Shown: positions 30,666-42,558 of the stretch, one piece after another
Layout: each line of letters opens with the position of its first letter
Numbering within the stretch: position 1 is the first letter of the stretch
Origin: Myxococcales bacterium
Lineage (GTDB): Bacteria > Myxococcota_A > Polyangia > Fen-1088
Direction: 5' to 3'
Assembly (NCBI GenBank): GCA_025350815.1
Contig: JANXXE010000119.1
Span: forward strand, 1-54,040
Length of the DNA: 54,040 nucleotides
Made by a program: the position numbers and the translations under genes
Notes under the pieces: model-generated
What the model was told of the DNA's origin: nothing
Seen by the model: only the letters and a program-made list of their open reading frames with translations
Databases searched by the model: none

Positions 30666-31514
30666 CTAACCGAGGGCGGCAAGGGTGTGCGTGGGCGGGA
30701 ATTCGCAGGCGGCAATGTCCTCGATACGGCCCACTCCGGTCTGCACCAGGACCGCATCCAGGCCGAAACGCCGCGCGCCCAGAATGTCAGTTGCCAACTG
30801 ATCGCCCAGCATGACCATGCGCCTGCGATCGACGCCCGGAAACCGGCGCACCGCGGCCTCGAAGATGGGGCGGTTCGGTTTCCCCAGGGCCACGAAGTGG
30901 TGGACGCCGCCGGGATCGCCCAGGCGCAGAACCGATTCGACCAGCGCCGCGATGGCGCCGGCAGTGATACCGAAGCCCCCGGCGCCGGTCGGAAAGATCA
31001 GGTCCGGGTTGGGCAAAACCAGATGGACGGGCTGGTGATTCGCCAGCCGGCGCAGCAGGACGGTCAGCGCCGCATTCACTGTTTCCAAGAATGGGTAGCC
31101 GTCGTCGTCGCCCACCACCAGGACGCTGGCCTGGTCATCGTCGGGCGCGGTGACGATGCCGCCCGCGTCGCGCACGTAGTCGCACGAATCCTCGGTGCCA
31201 AGGACGATGCATCGGCTGCCGCGCAGGCCCGCCGCCGCGAAGTGGTCCGTCAGCAATAGTCCCGACGTCAGGATGCGGGCGGCATCAAGGTCAAGGCCAA
31301 AGCCCCGGTAGCGGGCCAGGCTGGTCGCGGGCGAGCGCGAGGCATCGTTCGAGACGACGAGGTATTCCTTCCCCGCGCGCGCAAGCCGCCTCAGGAATGC
31401 GGCCGCGCCGGGCAGGGCGCCGTCCCCGCTGACCAGCACGCCATAGGCGTCCAAAAAGAAGACGTCGTAGCGGGCCACCAGTTCGTCGGGGGCAAGGCAG
31501 GACACGGGCGCCAT
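30666..31514 (-). CDS. HAD superfamily class IIA phosphatase
   Basis: 282 residues from ATG 31514. Motif I is FFLDAYGVL with nucleophile Asp22. The second Asp of the usual DxD is replaced by Tyr24, a variant also seen in some IIA members with D-x-W/Y-G. Motif II is VVSNDASRS, motif III has the Lys of ALGKPNRP, and motif IV is MLGDQLATDILGA. The cap region between motifs II and III is class IIA-sized. Family members hydrolyse small phosphate esters such as p-nitrophenyl phosphate, AMP or sugar phosphates; the natural substrate is not visible. The 31571 start used by the longer frame would overlap the divergent gene. Confidence 0.8.
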   Translation of the reverse strand: MAPVSCLAPDELVARYDVFFLDAYGVLVSGDGALPGAAAFLRRLARAGKEYLVVSNDASRSPATSLARYRGFGLDLDAARILTSGLLLTDHFAAAGLRGSRCIVLGTEDSCDYVRDAGGIVTAPDDDQASVLVVGDDDGYPFLETVNAALTVLLRRLANHQPVHLVLPNPDLIFPTGAGGFGITAGAIAALVESVLRLGDPGGVHHFVALGKPNRPIFEAAVRRFPGVDRRRMVMLGDQLATDILGARRFGLDAVLVQTGVGRIEDIAACEFPPTHTLAALG

Positions 31515-31528
31515 GCTAGCGTCTGCGC

Positions 31529-33265
31529 GTGAATCAGCAACGGTTGTCGCGAATCGTGCAGGTGTCATCACTGGCCTTCTTGGTGGGGGCCTGCGCCCAT
31601 CCGGGAGGCGGCCGGGCGCGGCCGGGCGATCCGGGTTTCGCGCGTTTCGTCGACGATTACTTTGACGCCAAGTTTGCCTTCGAGCCGTCGAGCGGCACGG
31701 CGGCTGGCCTGCACCAGTACGACAGCCGCATCGAGGATCGCTCGCAGGCGCGCATCAGCGCCCGCGTGGTTGAACTGGAACAACAGCGCGCCCGACTAGA
31801 AGCGCTGCACCCCGGCCGATTGCCCTTCGACGACGCCATCGATGCCGAGGCGCTGATGGGCCAAATTCGCGCCGAGTTGCTGGACCTGCAGACCCTGCAG
31901 GTGTGGCGGCACAACCCCATGCTGTACGCGGGACTGGCCGGCGGGGCCATCGACGGCCTGATGAAGCGGAATTTTGCCCCGCCAGCCCAGCGTCTGCGCT
32001 CCGTGGTCGCCCGCCTGGCGGGAATTGTGGCCCTGTACGCGGCGGCGCGGGTGAACCTGGACAACCCGCCGAAGGAATTCACCGACCTGGCGCTGCGGAT
32101 GTCGAAGGGTTCCGAGGGTTTCTTCGCCGGTGGCGTCGCGGAATGGGCGCGGGGTGCGGCGGCGGGCGATGCGGCGCTACTGGCCGAATTCGAGCGGGCC
32201 AACGCGGCGGCCGTTGCGGCCATCGCCGATTTCACGAACTGGCTGAGGGCGGATCTATTGCCCCGGTCGCGCGGCACGTACGCCATCGGCGCCGACGCCT
32301 TTGCCGCCAAGCTGCGCTACGAGGATCTGGTCGATATGCCCCTCGGTGTATTGCTGGCCAAGGGCGAGGCGCAGCTGCGCCGCGATCACGACGCGTTCGT
32401 GCGGACCGCCGCCGCCATCGATCCGGGCAAGACGCCGCTGGCCGTGATGCAGTCGCTGTCCGCCGACCATCCGACCGCGGCGGATTTGATCCCGTCGGTC
32501 GCCCGGTCCGTCGAGGACGCACGGCGCTTTTTGGTCGCGCAGGATCTGGTGACGATTCCGTCCGAGGTGCGGCCGTCGATCGCCGAGACGCCGCCCTACG
32601 CGCGATCGGGATCCTTCGCGTCGATGGACACGCCAGGGCCGTACGAGTCGCGCGCAACAGAAGCGTTCTACTACGTCACGCCGGTCGAGAAGGACTGGGA
32701 CGCGCAACATCAAGAAGAGCACCTGCGGCTTTATAACCGCAACGTCGTCGCCGACATCAACATTCACGAGGCGTATCCAGGTCACTACCTGCAGTTCCTG
32801 TACGCGCCGCGATTTCCCACCAAGACGCGCAAGCTGATGCAGGCCAACACCAACGCCGAGGGCTGGGCCCACTACGCCGAGGCGATGATGATTGACGAAG
32901 GATTCGGCGGGCCCGACCCGCTGGCCGCCGCCAAAATGCGCCTGGCCCAGTTGCAAGAGGCCCTGCTGCGGGATTGTCGCTACGTCGTCGGCATCAAGCT
33001 GCACACGGCGGGAATGACTGTCGAGGACGGCGCGAAGGTGTTCGAGGAACAGGCTTACCAGGAGGCCGCCAACGCCTACGAGGAATCGCGGCGCGGGGCC
33101 TACAACCCGACGTATCTGTACTACACGCTGGGCAAGCTGCAGATTCAGGAATTGCGCGACGAATACCGCGCCAAGACCGGCGGCAGTTTGAAGGCGTTTC
33201 ACGACGCGTTCGTTGCCCAGGGCAGCCTGCCGTTGCCCCTGGTGCGCCGGATCCTGCTGCGCTGA
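31529..33265 (+). CDS. DUF885 family lipoprotein (putative metallopeptidase)
   Basis: 578 residues from GTG 31529. Lipobox LVGAC (Cys22) marks a lipoprotein. The DUF885 hallmark HEAYPGH (residues 413-419) followed by EGWAHYAE (444-451) carries the zinc-binding pattern of the family's peptidase fold (HExxx-H plus a downstream Glu). The protein is almost all helical, as in the family. DUF885 members are predicted metallo-carboxypeptidase-like enzymes with no agreed substrate. Length is normal (about 550-600). Divergent to the HAD gene with a 14-bp gap. Confidence 0.82.
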   Translation: MNQQRLSRIVQVSSLAFLVGACAHPGGGRARPGDPGFARFVDDYFDAKFAFEPSSGTAAGLHQYDSRIEDRSQARISARVVELEQQRARLEALHPGRLPFDDAIDAEALMGQIRAELLDLQTLQVWRHNPMLYAGLAGGAIDGLMKRNFAPPAQRLRSVVARLAGIVALYAAARVNLDNPPKEFTDLALRMSKGSEGFFAGGVAEWARGAAAGDAALLAEFERANAAAVAAIADFTNWLRADLLPRSRGTYAIGADAFAAKLRYEDLVDMPLGVLLAKGEAQLRRDHDAFVRTAAAIDPGKTPLAVMQSLSADHPTAADLIPSVARSVEDARRFLVAQDLVTIPSEVRPSIAETPPYARSGSFASMDTPGPYESRATEAFYYVTPVEKDWDAQHQEEHLRLYNRNVVADINIHEAYPGHYLQFLYAPRFPTKTRKLMQANTNAEGWAHYAEAMMIDEGFGGPDPLAAAKMRLAQLQEALLRDCRYVVGIKLHTAGMTVEDGAKVFEEQAYQEAANAYEESRRGAYNPTYLYYTLGKLQIQELRDEYRAKTGGSLKAFHDAFVAQGSLPLPLVRRILLR

Positions 33266-33267
33266 CG

Positions 33268-35142
33268 CTATTTCGCCGAGGCGTCGGGCCGTCGGTCCGT
33301 GTCGTGCAGCAGCGCCTCGACGCCGCGCCTGCGAACCCATCCGGGGGGCGCCAGGTCCAAGGCGCGGATCAGATCGCTGCGTCCGGCGCGATCGCCGTTG
33401 AACACGCGGGCGATCCCGCGCAAACCGTAAGCGTCCGCCGATTTCGGGGCCAGCGCGAGGGCGGCGGTGGCGTCGGCGATGGTGGCGGCATATTCGCGCC
33501 GGTCCATGTGCGCCGCCGCCCGGGCCTGCAGGGCGCCGACGTCGTTCGGTTCCAGTCGAAGGCCCGCCGTGGTGTCGGCGATGACGCCTTCAGGGTCGTT
33601 CTTCAGTGCGCGGATGAGGCTGCGGTTGAAGAAACCCTCGGCGTGGCTGCTGTCGAGCCGCAGCGCCTGATCGTAGTCGCGCAAGGCGCCGTCCAGATCG
33701 CCCAGACCCTTCCGCGCCACGCCGCGGCCGTTGTAGGACTCGGCCAGCGTCGGCGCAAGCGCGATGGCGGCGGTGAAATCCGCCACGGCGCCGTCGGCAT
33801 CACGGGCGTCGATGCGGGCGTGACCGCGGTTGTGCAGGGCCACGACCGCCGTCGGATCCAGCGCCAGGACGTGGTTCCACAGGGCCACCGAGTTTTTCCA
33901 GATGCCGGCTTGGCGAAACGTCAGGACCCCCAGGGTTAGTGCGACGGCGGCCAGCCACGCCGCGGGCCAACGCATGCCAGCGGGTCGGCCCGCCGGCACC
34001 AGACGCAACACGCCGGCTGATGCCAAAACCGCCCAGGGCAGGCACGCCAGATAGGTGTTGCGGTCGGCGGCGAAGTGCGAGCCAATCTGCACCAGACCCG
34101 CGAAGGGGCCGATGAGGACGCCGTAGGCCAACCAGGCCGCCAGCAGTCCGGGCCAGCGGCGCCGGCCGACGACCAGCAGCGCGGTGACGGCGACAAGTGC
34201 CAGGTTGCCGAGGACATACTTGGCCTCGAAAGGGTTTGTCATCGGGCGGTACAGGTAAAGCGGCGACAGGCGCACGGGCACGATCGTCTTGGCCAGGTGG
34301 AACAAGACGCGGTATCCCGGCTGCATCACGGCGTCGATCCAGGTATGCGAGGCCGCCGCGTGGAAGGCACCAGCCTGGCGCTCGGCCGACACGGCCAGGG
34401 CGGTGGCGGCGGCGGCCAGGGCGGCGTAGGGCAGTTTGTCGACCAGCGCCCGCCGCCATTCGTTGCGGGTCGCCAGACGGCCGAGTGGATAGCCGTCCAG
34501 CACCAGCAACGCCAGCGGCAAGGTCACGCCGATGGCCTTCGACAGCAGCGACGCCGCGAAAGCACCCAACGACAGTGCGTACCAGCGCCTTCGGCCGCGG
34601 CTGCCGACGTCTTCCTTCAGCATGTTCAGATAGGCCGCAACCGCCAGCAGGGCGAAAAGGCCCGCCAGAACATCGCGACGTTCGGTGATCCAGACGACGG
34701 ATTCGACCCGCAGCGGGTGGATGGCGAAAAACAGTCCGCCCGAGCCGGCGGCCAGCCCGCGCGCGTAAGGGCGGCCTGCAGGCAAGAGCGCCAGCAACAG
34801 CCGGTAGAAAAGCACCGCGTTCACCGCGTGCAGCGCCAGGCTGGTGACGTGGTAGCCGACGGGGTTCAGGCCCCACAACAGGTAGTCGACGCCGAAGGTG
34901 AGCCAGGTCAGCGGGATGTAGTGGCCCCAGTTGGCCGTGAACATCCACCGCAGGTTCGGAAGCGACAGCCCGCGATAGCCCAGGTTTCTGGTGAAATTGG
35001 TTTGATCGTCCCAGTTGACGAAATCACCCGTGAGACCGGGGGCGAAGGCGACGGCGACGGCGACGACCAGCAGGGCCGGAATGCCGATGCGCGCCCATGC
35101 CGGTGCGGTGGAGGGGCTTGTGGCGCTCGGTTTGGCGCTCAT
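33268..35142 (-). CDS. Multi-pass membrane protein with C-terminal TPR repeats (GT-C-like)
   Basis: 624 residues from ATG 35142. About ten hydrophobic segments span 20-420. The N-terminal loop has the Asp-rich NWDDQTNF motif followed by LRWMF, and HPLRVESVVWITERRD follows later; both are typical of GT-C/TMTC-type O-mannosyl transferases. The last 200 residues are TPR repeats (for example ALHNRGHARIDARDADGAV, AESYNGRGVARKGLGDLDGA). This TMTC-like arrangement suggests a membrane glycosyltransferase, with the TPR part on the periplasmic side. Donor and acceptor are unknown. The longer frame to 35187 adds a non-membrane N-terminus and is less likely. Confidence 0.75.
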   Translation of the reverse strand: MSAKPSATSPSTAPAWARIGIPALLVVAVAVAFAPGLTGDFVNWDDQTNFTRNLGYRGLSLPNLRWMFTANWGHYIPLTWLTFGVDYLLWGLNPVGYHVTSLALHAVNAVLFYRLLLALLPAGRPYARGLAAGSGGLFFAIHPLRVESVVWITERRDVLAGLFALLAVAAYLNMLKEDVGSRGRRRWYALSLGAFAASLLSKAIGVTLPLALLVLDGYPLGRLATRNEWRRALVDKLPYAALAAAATALAVSAERQAGAFHAAASHTWIDAVMQPGYRVLFHLAKTIVPVRLSPLYLYRPMTNPFEAKYVLGNLALVAVTALLVVGRRRWPGLLAAWLAYGVLIGPFAGLVQIGSHFAADRNTYLACLPWAVLASAGVLRLVPAGRPAGMRWPAAWLAAVALTLGVLTFRQAGIWKNSVALWNHVLALDPTAVVALHNRGHARIDARDADGAVADFTAAIALAPTLAESYNGRGVARKGLGDLDGALRDYDQALRLDSSHAEGFFNRSLIRALKNDPEGVIADTTAGLRLEPNDVGALQARAAAHMDRREYAATIADATAALALAPKSADAYGLRGIARVFNGDRAGRSDLIRALDLAPPGWVRRRGVEALLHDTDRRPDASAK

Positions 35143-35251
35143 GGAGTCAGCCACAGTCAGTGTCACGCCGCCGTGTGGGGAGCACAAGATTCAGGGGCCA
35201 TAAACGACAGGGGCGCGCGAATAGCTGAAGCGCGGGGTCAAGAAGCGCACC

Positions 35252-35671
35252 TTGTTCGCGGGACAGGCCTTCAGTTTGGCCGAGATCTTCAGGATGGCGA
35301 TTGGGTCCCAGCGCCTGGAAGGACCCGTGACCTACGTCCCCGAGCTGTCGGCACCAGAGGGCGAATCGACCGGCGGCGGCAAGCAGGCGCTGCAACATGT
35401 GAAGCTGGTCCCGGACGGCGGTGTGGGCACCACACTGGTGATGGGGACGGCGAACACCCTCGGCAAGGTGGCCGAACTGCGCAGCTTCGCCAGCCTGGCC
35501 GAGCAGCACCGACGACGGTTCAAGGGGGCGGCGCCGCCCGTGGAAAGGGCCCGCTACGACGAGCTGCTGTCGAAGGTGCAGGCGTTCTTCCATGAACGCG
35601 AATTCCATGTCGTCCTACTGGAGGCCGCCGCGATCGTCGCCGTGGTTGCGATCCTGGTCCTACGACGTTAG
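35252..35671 (+). CDS. Small tail-anchored protein
   Basis: 139 residues from TTG 35252; the frame has a stop at 35222-35224 and an ATG at 35294 is an alternative start. The body is hydrophilic. The C-terminal 22 residues (FHVVLLEAAAIVAVVAILVL then RR) form one membrane segment, so the protein is likely tail-anchored. No motif identifies the function. The region about 70-105 is helical and basic (ASLAEQHRRRFKGA). Its stop overlaps the stop of the MFS gene on the other strand by 4 bp. The unclear start lowers my confidence. Confidence 0.5.
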   Translation: MFAGQAFSLAEIFRMAIGSQRLEGPVTYVPELSAPEGESTGGGKQALQHVKLVPDGGVGTTLVMGTANTLGKVAELRSFASLAEQHRRRFKGAAPPVERARYDELLSKVQAFFHEREFHVVLLEAAAIVAVVAILVLRR

Positions 35672-36873
35672 ACCGCGCTCAGTTTGGCCCGGCGAACGTG
35701 GTGCACCAGGGCCACGGCCCCGACCAGCTGCAGGATGGCCACAGCACCGAAACCCAGGAAGGCGCGCGAGGTGCCGCCGGAAGCCATCAGCAGACCACCG
35801 ACGGTGGTGGCAAACGAGCCCACACCAAAGGTGGCCGCGAATTGGATGCCGTACAGCAGGCCGTGATCGCTGGTGTTGGCGTACGCGGCGGCCAATGCAT
35901 TGGCAACCGGCTGGGCCAGGTACCACAGGAAGCCAAAACACAGCGCCATCGCCATCAGGCCGACCCCTGAACTCAGACCAAGGAGCACCAGTACCGGCAC
36001 GAACAGGGCCACCTCTGCGAGGAACAGGCGCTCGCGCGGCAGACGATCGGCGAGCTCACCCCCGAAGCGCTGGGCGACGATGCCGGCTATCAGAACCAGC
36101 GACGTCAGATAGGAGGCGCCCAGATTGCTGCCGGTGCGTTGCGAGGTCAGATGCAGCGGCAGGAATGTGAGAACGCCCCGGTACACGAAGCCGCTGGCCA
36201 CCATCGCCAGCAACAGCCAGCGCAGCGGCGGGCTGCGCCAGAAAGTCCGCAGCGTGGCCGCGAAGGCGGACAGACTTCCGGCGAACGAAACGGGATGGTC
36301 GTGGGTGGCCGCCGTCCGGATCTCCTGCGGAAGTGTCGCCGCCAGCGCGACGCAGAGGAAGGCCAGCAGGGATGCCGCGGCGAATCCGTAGCGCCAACCG
36401 AAATGTGCCGCGAACAGGGCGGCCCAGGCCGGCGCCAGCGCCTCGCCAAAATTGCCGCCGACCCCGTGGATGCCGATGGCGCGTCCGCGCTCGCCCGAGG
36501 CCACGCCCCGCGACAGCAACGACAGGCCGCTTGGGTGGTAGACGCCCGCGGCTGCGCCCAGAAGCACCAGGCCGATGCTGAACAAGATGAATGTTGGCGC
36601 CACGCTCACCAGCAGCAGCGCGCAGCCGCAGCCGGCCGCAGCGATCGTCAGCATCCGGCGCGACCCGACCCGATCCGACAGGTAGCCAGCCGGGATAGCC
36701 GCCATGCCGAACGCCAGGTACATCAGGTTCGCCACCGCCAGGACCTCCAGCAGGGAGACGTGAAATGCCCGCTGCAGGTCGCCCAAAAGTGTGGGCAGCA
36801 GCAGCACCGACGCGTGCACCAGGCCGTGAATGACGGCGCTGGTCCAGGCGATGCGGCGGGACAGCTTCTCCAC
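35668..36873 (-). CDS. Major facilitator superfamily transporter
   Basis: 401 residues with about twelve hydrophobic segments. The loop between segments 2 and 3 carries the MFS signature GYLSDRVGSRR (near 63-73), and the equivalent GGELADRLPRER appears near 270. The pattern of the first helices and the short loops resembles Fsr-type drug exporters, but substrate cannot be predicted. Start is GTG 36873, with a GGGGA box upstream. It is the last gene of the HEAT-carB-greA operon, 15 nt after greA. Confidence 0.85.
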   Translation of the reverse strand: MEKLSRRIAWTSAVIHGLVHASVLLLPTLLGDLQRAFHVSLLEVLAVANLMYLAFGMAAIPAGYLSDRVGSRRMLTIAAAGCGCALLLVSVAPTFILFSIGLVLLGAAAGVYHPSGLSLLSRGVASGERGRAIGIHGVGGNFGEALAPAWAALFAAHFGWRYGFAAASLLAFLCVALAATLPQEIRTAATHDHPVSFAGSLSAFAATLRTFWRSPPLRWLLLAMVASGFVYRGVLTFLPLHLTSQRTGSNLGASYLTSLVLIAGIVAQRFGGELADRLPRERLFLAEVALFVPVLVLLGLSSGVGLMAMALCFGFLWYLAQPVANALAAAYANTSDHGLLYGIQFAATFGVGSFATTVGGLLMASGGTSRAFLGFGAVAILQLVGAVALVHHVRRAKLSAV

Positions 36874-36888
36874 CGGGTCCCCTAGTTC

Positions 36889-37366
36889 CTAGTTCTGCGG
36901 TTCGAAACGCACGGCCATGATCTGATATTCGCGCGTCCCCTTGGCATTGCGCAGGGTCACGGTGTCGCCTTGGTCCCGGCCGATCAGTGCCCGCGCCAGC
37001 GGCGCCGAGATGGCGATGCGCTGGAATTTGATGTCGGCCTCGTGGTCTCCGACGATGGTGTAGGTCGTTTCGTCGCCGCTTTCCACGTCGGTCAGTCGCA
37101 CCGTGGCGCCGAAGACCACACGGGTGCCCGTCATCTTGGCCGGGTCGATGACCTCTGACTGCGCCAGGATGCTGTCGATCTCGCGCGAGCGGCCCTCGAT
37201 GAAGGCCTGCCGTTCTTTGGCCGCCGCGAATTCCGCGTTCTCGCGCAGATCGCCGTGGGCGCGGGCCTCCTCGATGTCTTGCACGTTCTTGGGGCGTTCC
37301 ACCTCGCGCAGGCGCTTGAGTTCCTCGCGCAGCAGGCGCACGCCCCGCGGCGTCAGTGGGATGCGA

Positions 37367-37377
<11 letters not shown>
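36889..37377 (-). CDS. greA: Transcription elongation factor GreA
   Basis: 162 residues. GreA rescues backtracked RNA polymerase by stimulating transcript cleavage. The long N-terminal coiled coil (about 10-75) contains the conserved [20 protein letters not shown], including the acidic tip residues. The C-terminal FKBP-like domain follows (about 80-160; [21 protein letters not shown]). Start GTG 37377 has a good Shine-Dalgarno (GGAG at 7 nt) that lies inside the last codons of carB, and the two genes overlap by 11 bp. carB-greA adjacency is common in related bacteria. Confidence 0.95.
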
Positions 37378-40671
<3,294 letters not shown>

Positions 40672-40672
<1 letters not shown>

Positions 40673-41418
40673 CAGGGTGTCGTGTCCTTCTTCCTCTTGA
40701 TGTGGCCTTCGCGGTCAATCGTGAACGCGTCGGGCAGTTTCTTTTCCACGCTGCCCCGGTGGCCTTTGACCAGCCACCCCTGCTCGACGAAGCCCTCGGC
40801 GACGCGGATGCGGATGCGCAGGCTTTCCTCGCCGTCCGAGCTGAACAGGTCCAGCAGCGGCTCGCGCGCGACCGCCTCGTCCTTCTGCCGGACCAACGCC
40901 TCGACGGCGGCGAAACGGACGCCCTCGTCCATATCCTTCAGATAGGGCGCGATCAGGGCTGGCGCCTTTTCGTTCTTGAAGCGGCCAAGGTAGTTCAGAA
41001 CCTGGATCTTCTTGGTCGGGTCTCGCTCGTAGCCGGGCTCGTGGCGGGTCAGGATCTCTTCGATGGCCGCCAGTTCCTGTTCCGCACTGGCAATTCGGGG
41101 CAACAGGCGCAGGGGCCAGGAGATGGACTCGGCCGACAGCAGGTAGCGTTTGACCGCGTCCAGCGCCGCCTCGCCCTTGGACTCCAGCGTCTCGAAGACC
41201 CATTCCTTTTCCTGCTCGTCCTCGATGGTCTTGTCGTACATCACGGCAAAGCGCCGCAGAAGGCCGTACAAAGCCTCGGTCGAGCCGTCGGCGGCCAGCG
41301 CTTCGAGCGCCTTCATGCGGTCCACCGACTGTGCGTACTTGTTCAGACCGCGCGCGATGTTCTTGGTCCGGGCGCGTTCCTCCCGCTTGTCTTTGGCGAA
41401 CCTGTCCAGAAGGCCCAT
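40672..41418 (-). CDS. HEAT-repeat-like protein upstream of carB
   Basis: 248 residues, almost entirely helical, with HEAT-like helical pairs in the middle (for example [41 protein letters not shown]). The N-terminus has a basic start and the C-terminus is a Lys-rich tail ([11 protein letters not shown]). No signal peptide or membrane segment. It is the first gene of the carB-greA-MFS operon and shares 1 nt with carB (TGATG). A link to pyrimidine metabolism would be inferred from position only. It may bind a protein partner. Confidence 0.7.
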
Positions 41419-41433
41419 GGGAAGTTGGCGGAG

Positions 41434-41466
41434 TCTATATCATCAATCGGGGACCATTTGTCCCCG
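41434..41466 (-). promoter_or_regulatory. Candidate promoter and operator of the HEAT-carB-greA-MFS operon
   Basis: A perfect 7-bp inverted repeat, CGGGGAC-CATTT-GTCCCCG, lies at 41448-41466 in the divergent gap. On the minus strand a TATAGA box (41439-41434) is just downstream of it, and GGGACA-like bases inside the repeat could serve as -35 with a 19-bp spacer. The repeat therefore overlaps the -35 and spacer region, the usual place for a repressor site. Start is about 16-20 nt from the ATG. Confidence 0.4.
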
Positions 41467-41509
41467 TGCTTGCGGGCCGCGCATCCGTCGTAGTACAGCT
41501 TTACGCCTC

Positions 41510-42439
41510 ATGAAGACGGATGTCCCCACCGCTGCAGCGCTGTCCGCGTCGGTCCTGGCGGTTCCCCCGCTGGCCCGCAATGCTGATCTGACCCCCAACA
41601 GGGCGGCCAACATGGCGCTTATCCGGCATATCGAGGCCGGCGGGGTCACCACCCTTCTTTATGGGGGCAACGCCAACTTCTACAACGTCGGTCTGTATGA
41701 ATACGCGGGGTTGCTGGACATGTTGGCGGACACGGCCGCGCCGCGTACCTGGGTGATTCCGTCCGTGGGCCCTGATTTTGGCAAAATGATGGACCAGGCC
41801 ACGATCCTGCGGAAGACGTCCTTCCCGACGGCGATGGTTCTGCCGGCGACGAATGCCGCGACCGTGGCCGGCACCGAAGGCGGGTTGCGCCGCTTTGCGG
41901 ACGCGTTTGGCAAAGCCATTGTCGTGTATCTGAAGGCGCAGGAATTTCTCACCCCCGAGGCCATTGGACGTCTGTGCGCCGATGGTGTTGTGGCTGCGAT
42001 CAAATACGCGGTGGTCCGCGAGGATCCGACCCAGGATCCCTTTTTGCGCCGGGTGGTCGAGGCCGCCGGCCGCACGCCGATCGTCAGCGGCATTGGCGAG
42101 CGCCCCGCCATCGTTCACCTGCGCGACTTCGGCCTGGCCGGATTCACCTCGGGCTCGGTGTGCGTGGCCCCGCGCGGCTCGGCGCAATTGCTGGAGGCCA
42201 TCAAACGACAGGACTGGCCGGCGGCCGAGCGGCAGCGCGCGCTTTATATCCCCCTCGAAGATTGTCGCGATCGCCTGTCGCCCATTCGCGTTCTGCACGA
42301 GGCCGTCACCCTGGCCGGCATCGCCGACATGGGGCCGATCCTGCCGCTGCTGTCGAATCTCGAGTCGGAACATCACGGCCCGGTCAAGAAGGCCGCCTCC
42401 GAGTTGCTGGCCGGGGATCGCCCCGCCGGCGCCTCCTGA
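41510..42439 (+). CDS. Dihydrodipicolinate synthase (DapA)-family lyase
   Basis: 309 residues of TIM-barrel type. Schiff-base Lys165 (VVAAIKYAV) and Tyr140 (AIVVYLKAQ) are at the spacing typical of the DapA family. The family includes aldolases and dehydratases acting on 2-keto-3-deoxy sugar acids. Its substrate-binding loop differs from true DapA. The IlvD/Edd-family dehydratase about 900 bp downstream makes a sugar-acid role more likely than lysine synthesis. The open frame extends upstream to 41150, but the ATG 41510 fits the family start. The gene is divergent from the HEAT-carB operon. Confidence 0.8.
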   Translation: MKTDVPTAAALSASVLAVPPLARNADLTPNRAANMALIRHIEAGGVTTLLYGGNANFYNVGLYEYAGLLDMLADTAAPRTWVIPSVGPDFGKMMDQATILRKTSFPTAMVLPATNAATVAGTEGGLRRFADAFGKAIVVYLKAQEFLTPEAIGRLCADGVVAAIKYAVVREDPTQDPFLRRVVEAAGRTPIVSGIGERPAIVHLRDFGLAGFTSGSVCVAPRGSAQLLEAIKRQDWPAAERQRALYIPLEDCRDRLSPIRVLHEAVTLAGIADMGPILPLLSNLESEHHGPVKKAASELLAGDRPAGAS

Positions 42440-42469
42440 GGTCTGGCGTCTCCATAGCGCACCGCGCTC

Positions 42470-42503
42470 GCGCCCAGGCTGCTGGGAATTTCCTGCCTGG
42501 CGC
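42470..42503 (+). terminator. Hairpin after the DapA-like gene
   Basis: GCGCCCAGG pairs with CCTGGCGC (42470-42478 with 42496-42503), with one bulged C, about 30 nt past the stop. It lies between two plus-strand genes and lacks a T-run, so it may end or attenuate the transcript. Confidence 0.35.
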
Positions 42504-42558
42504 TAAAGAACGGCGTTCGATGTGCCGAGTTCCGGTACGTGCATCTGGGAGGCGCAGT

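Noticed and set aside
34075-35595. Long open frame (506 codons) on the plus strand
   Set aside because: It runs antisense to the membrane/TPR gene, is rich in Gln/Arg/Gly, and has no domain resemblance; it is a shadow of GC-rich codons.
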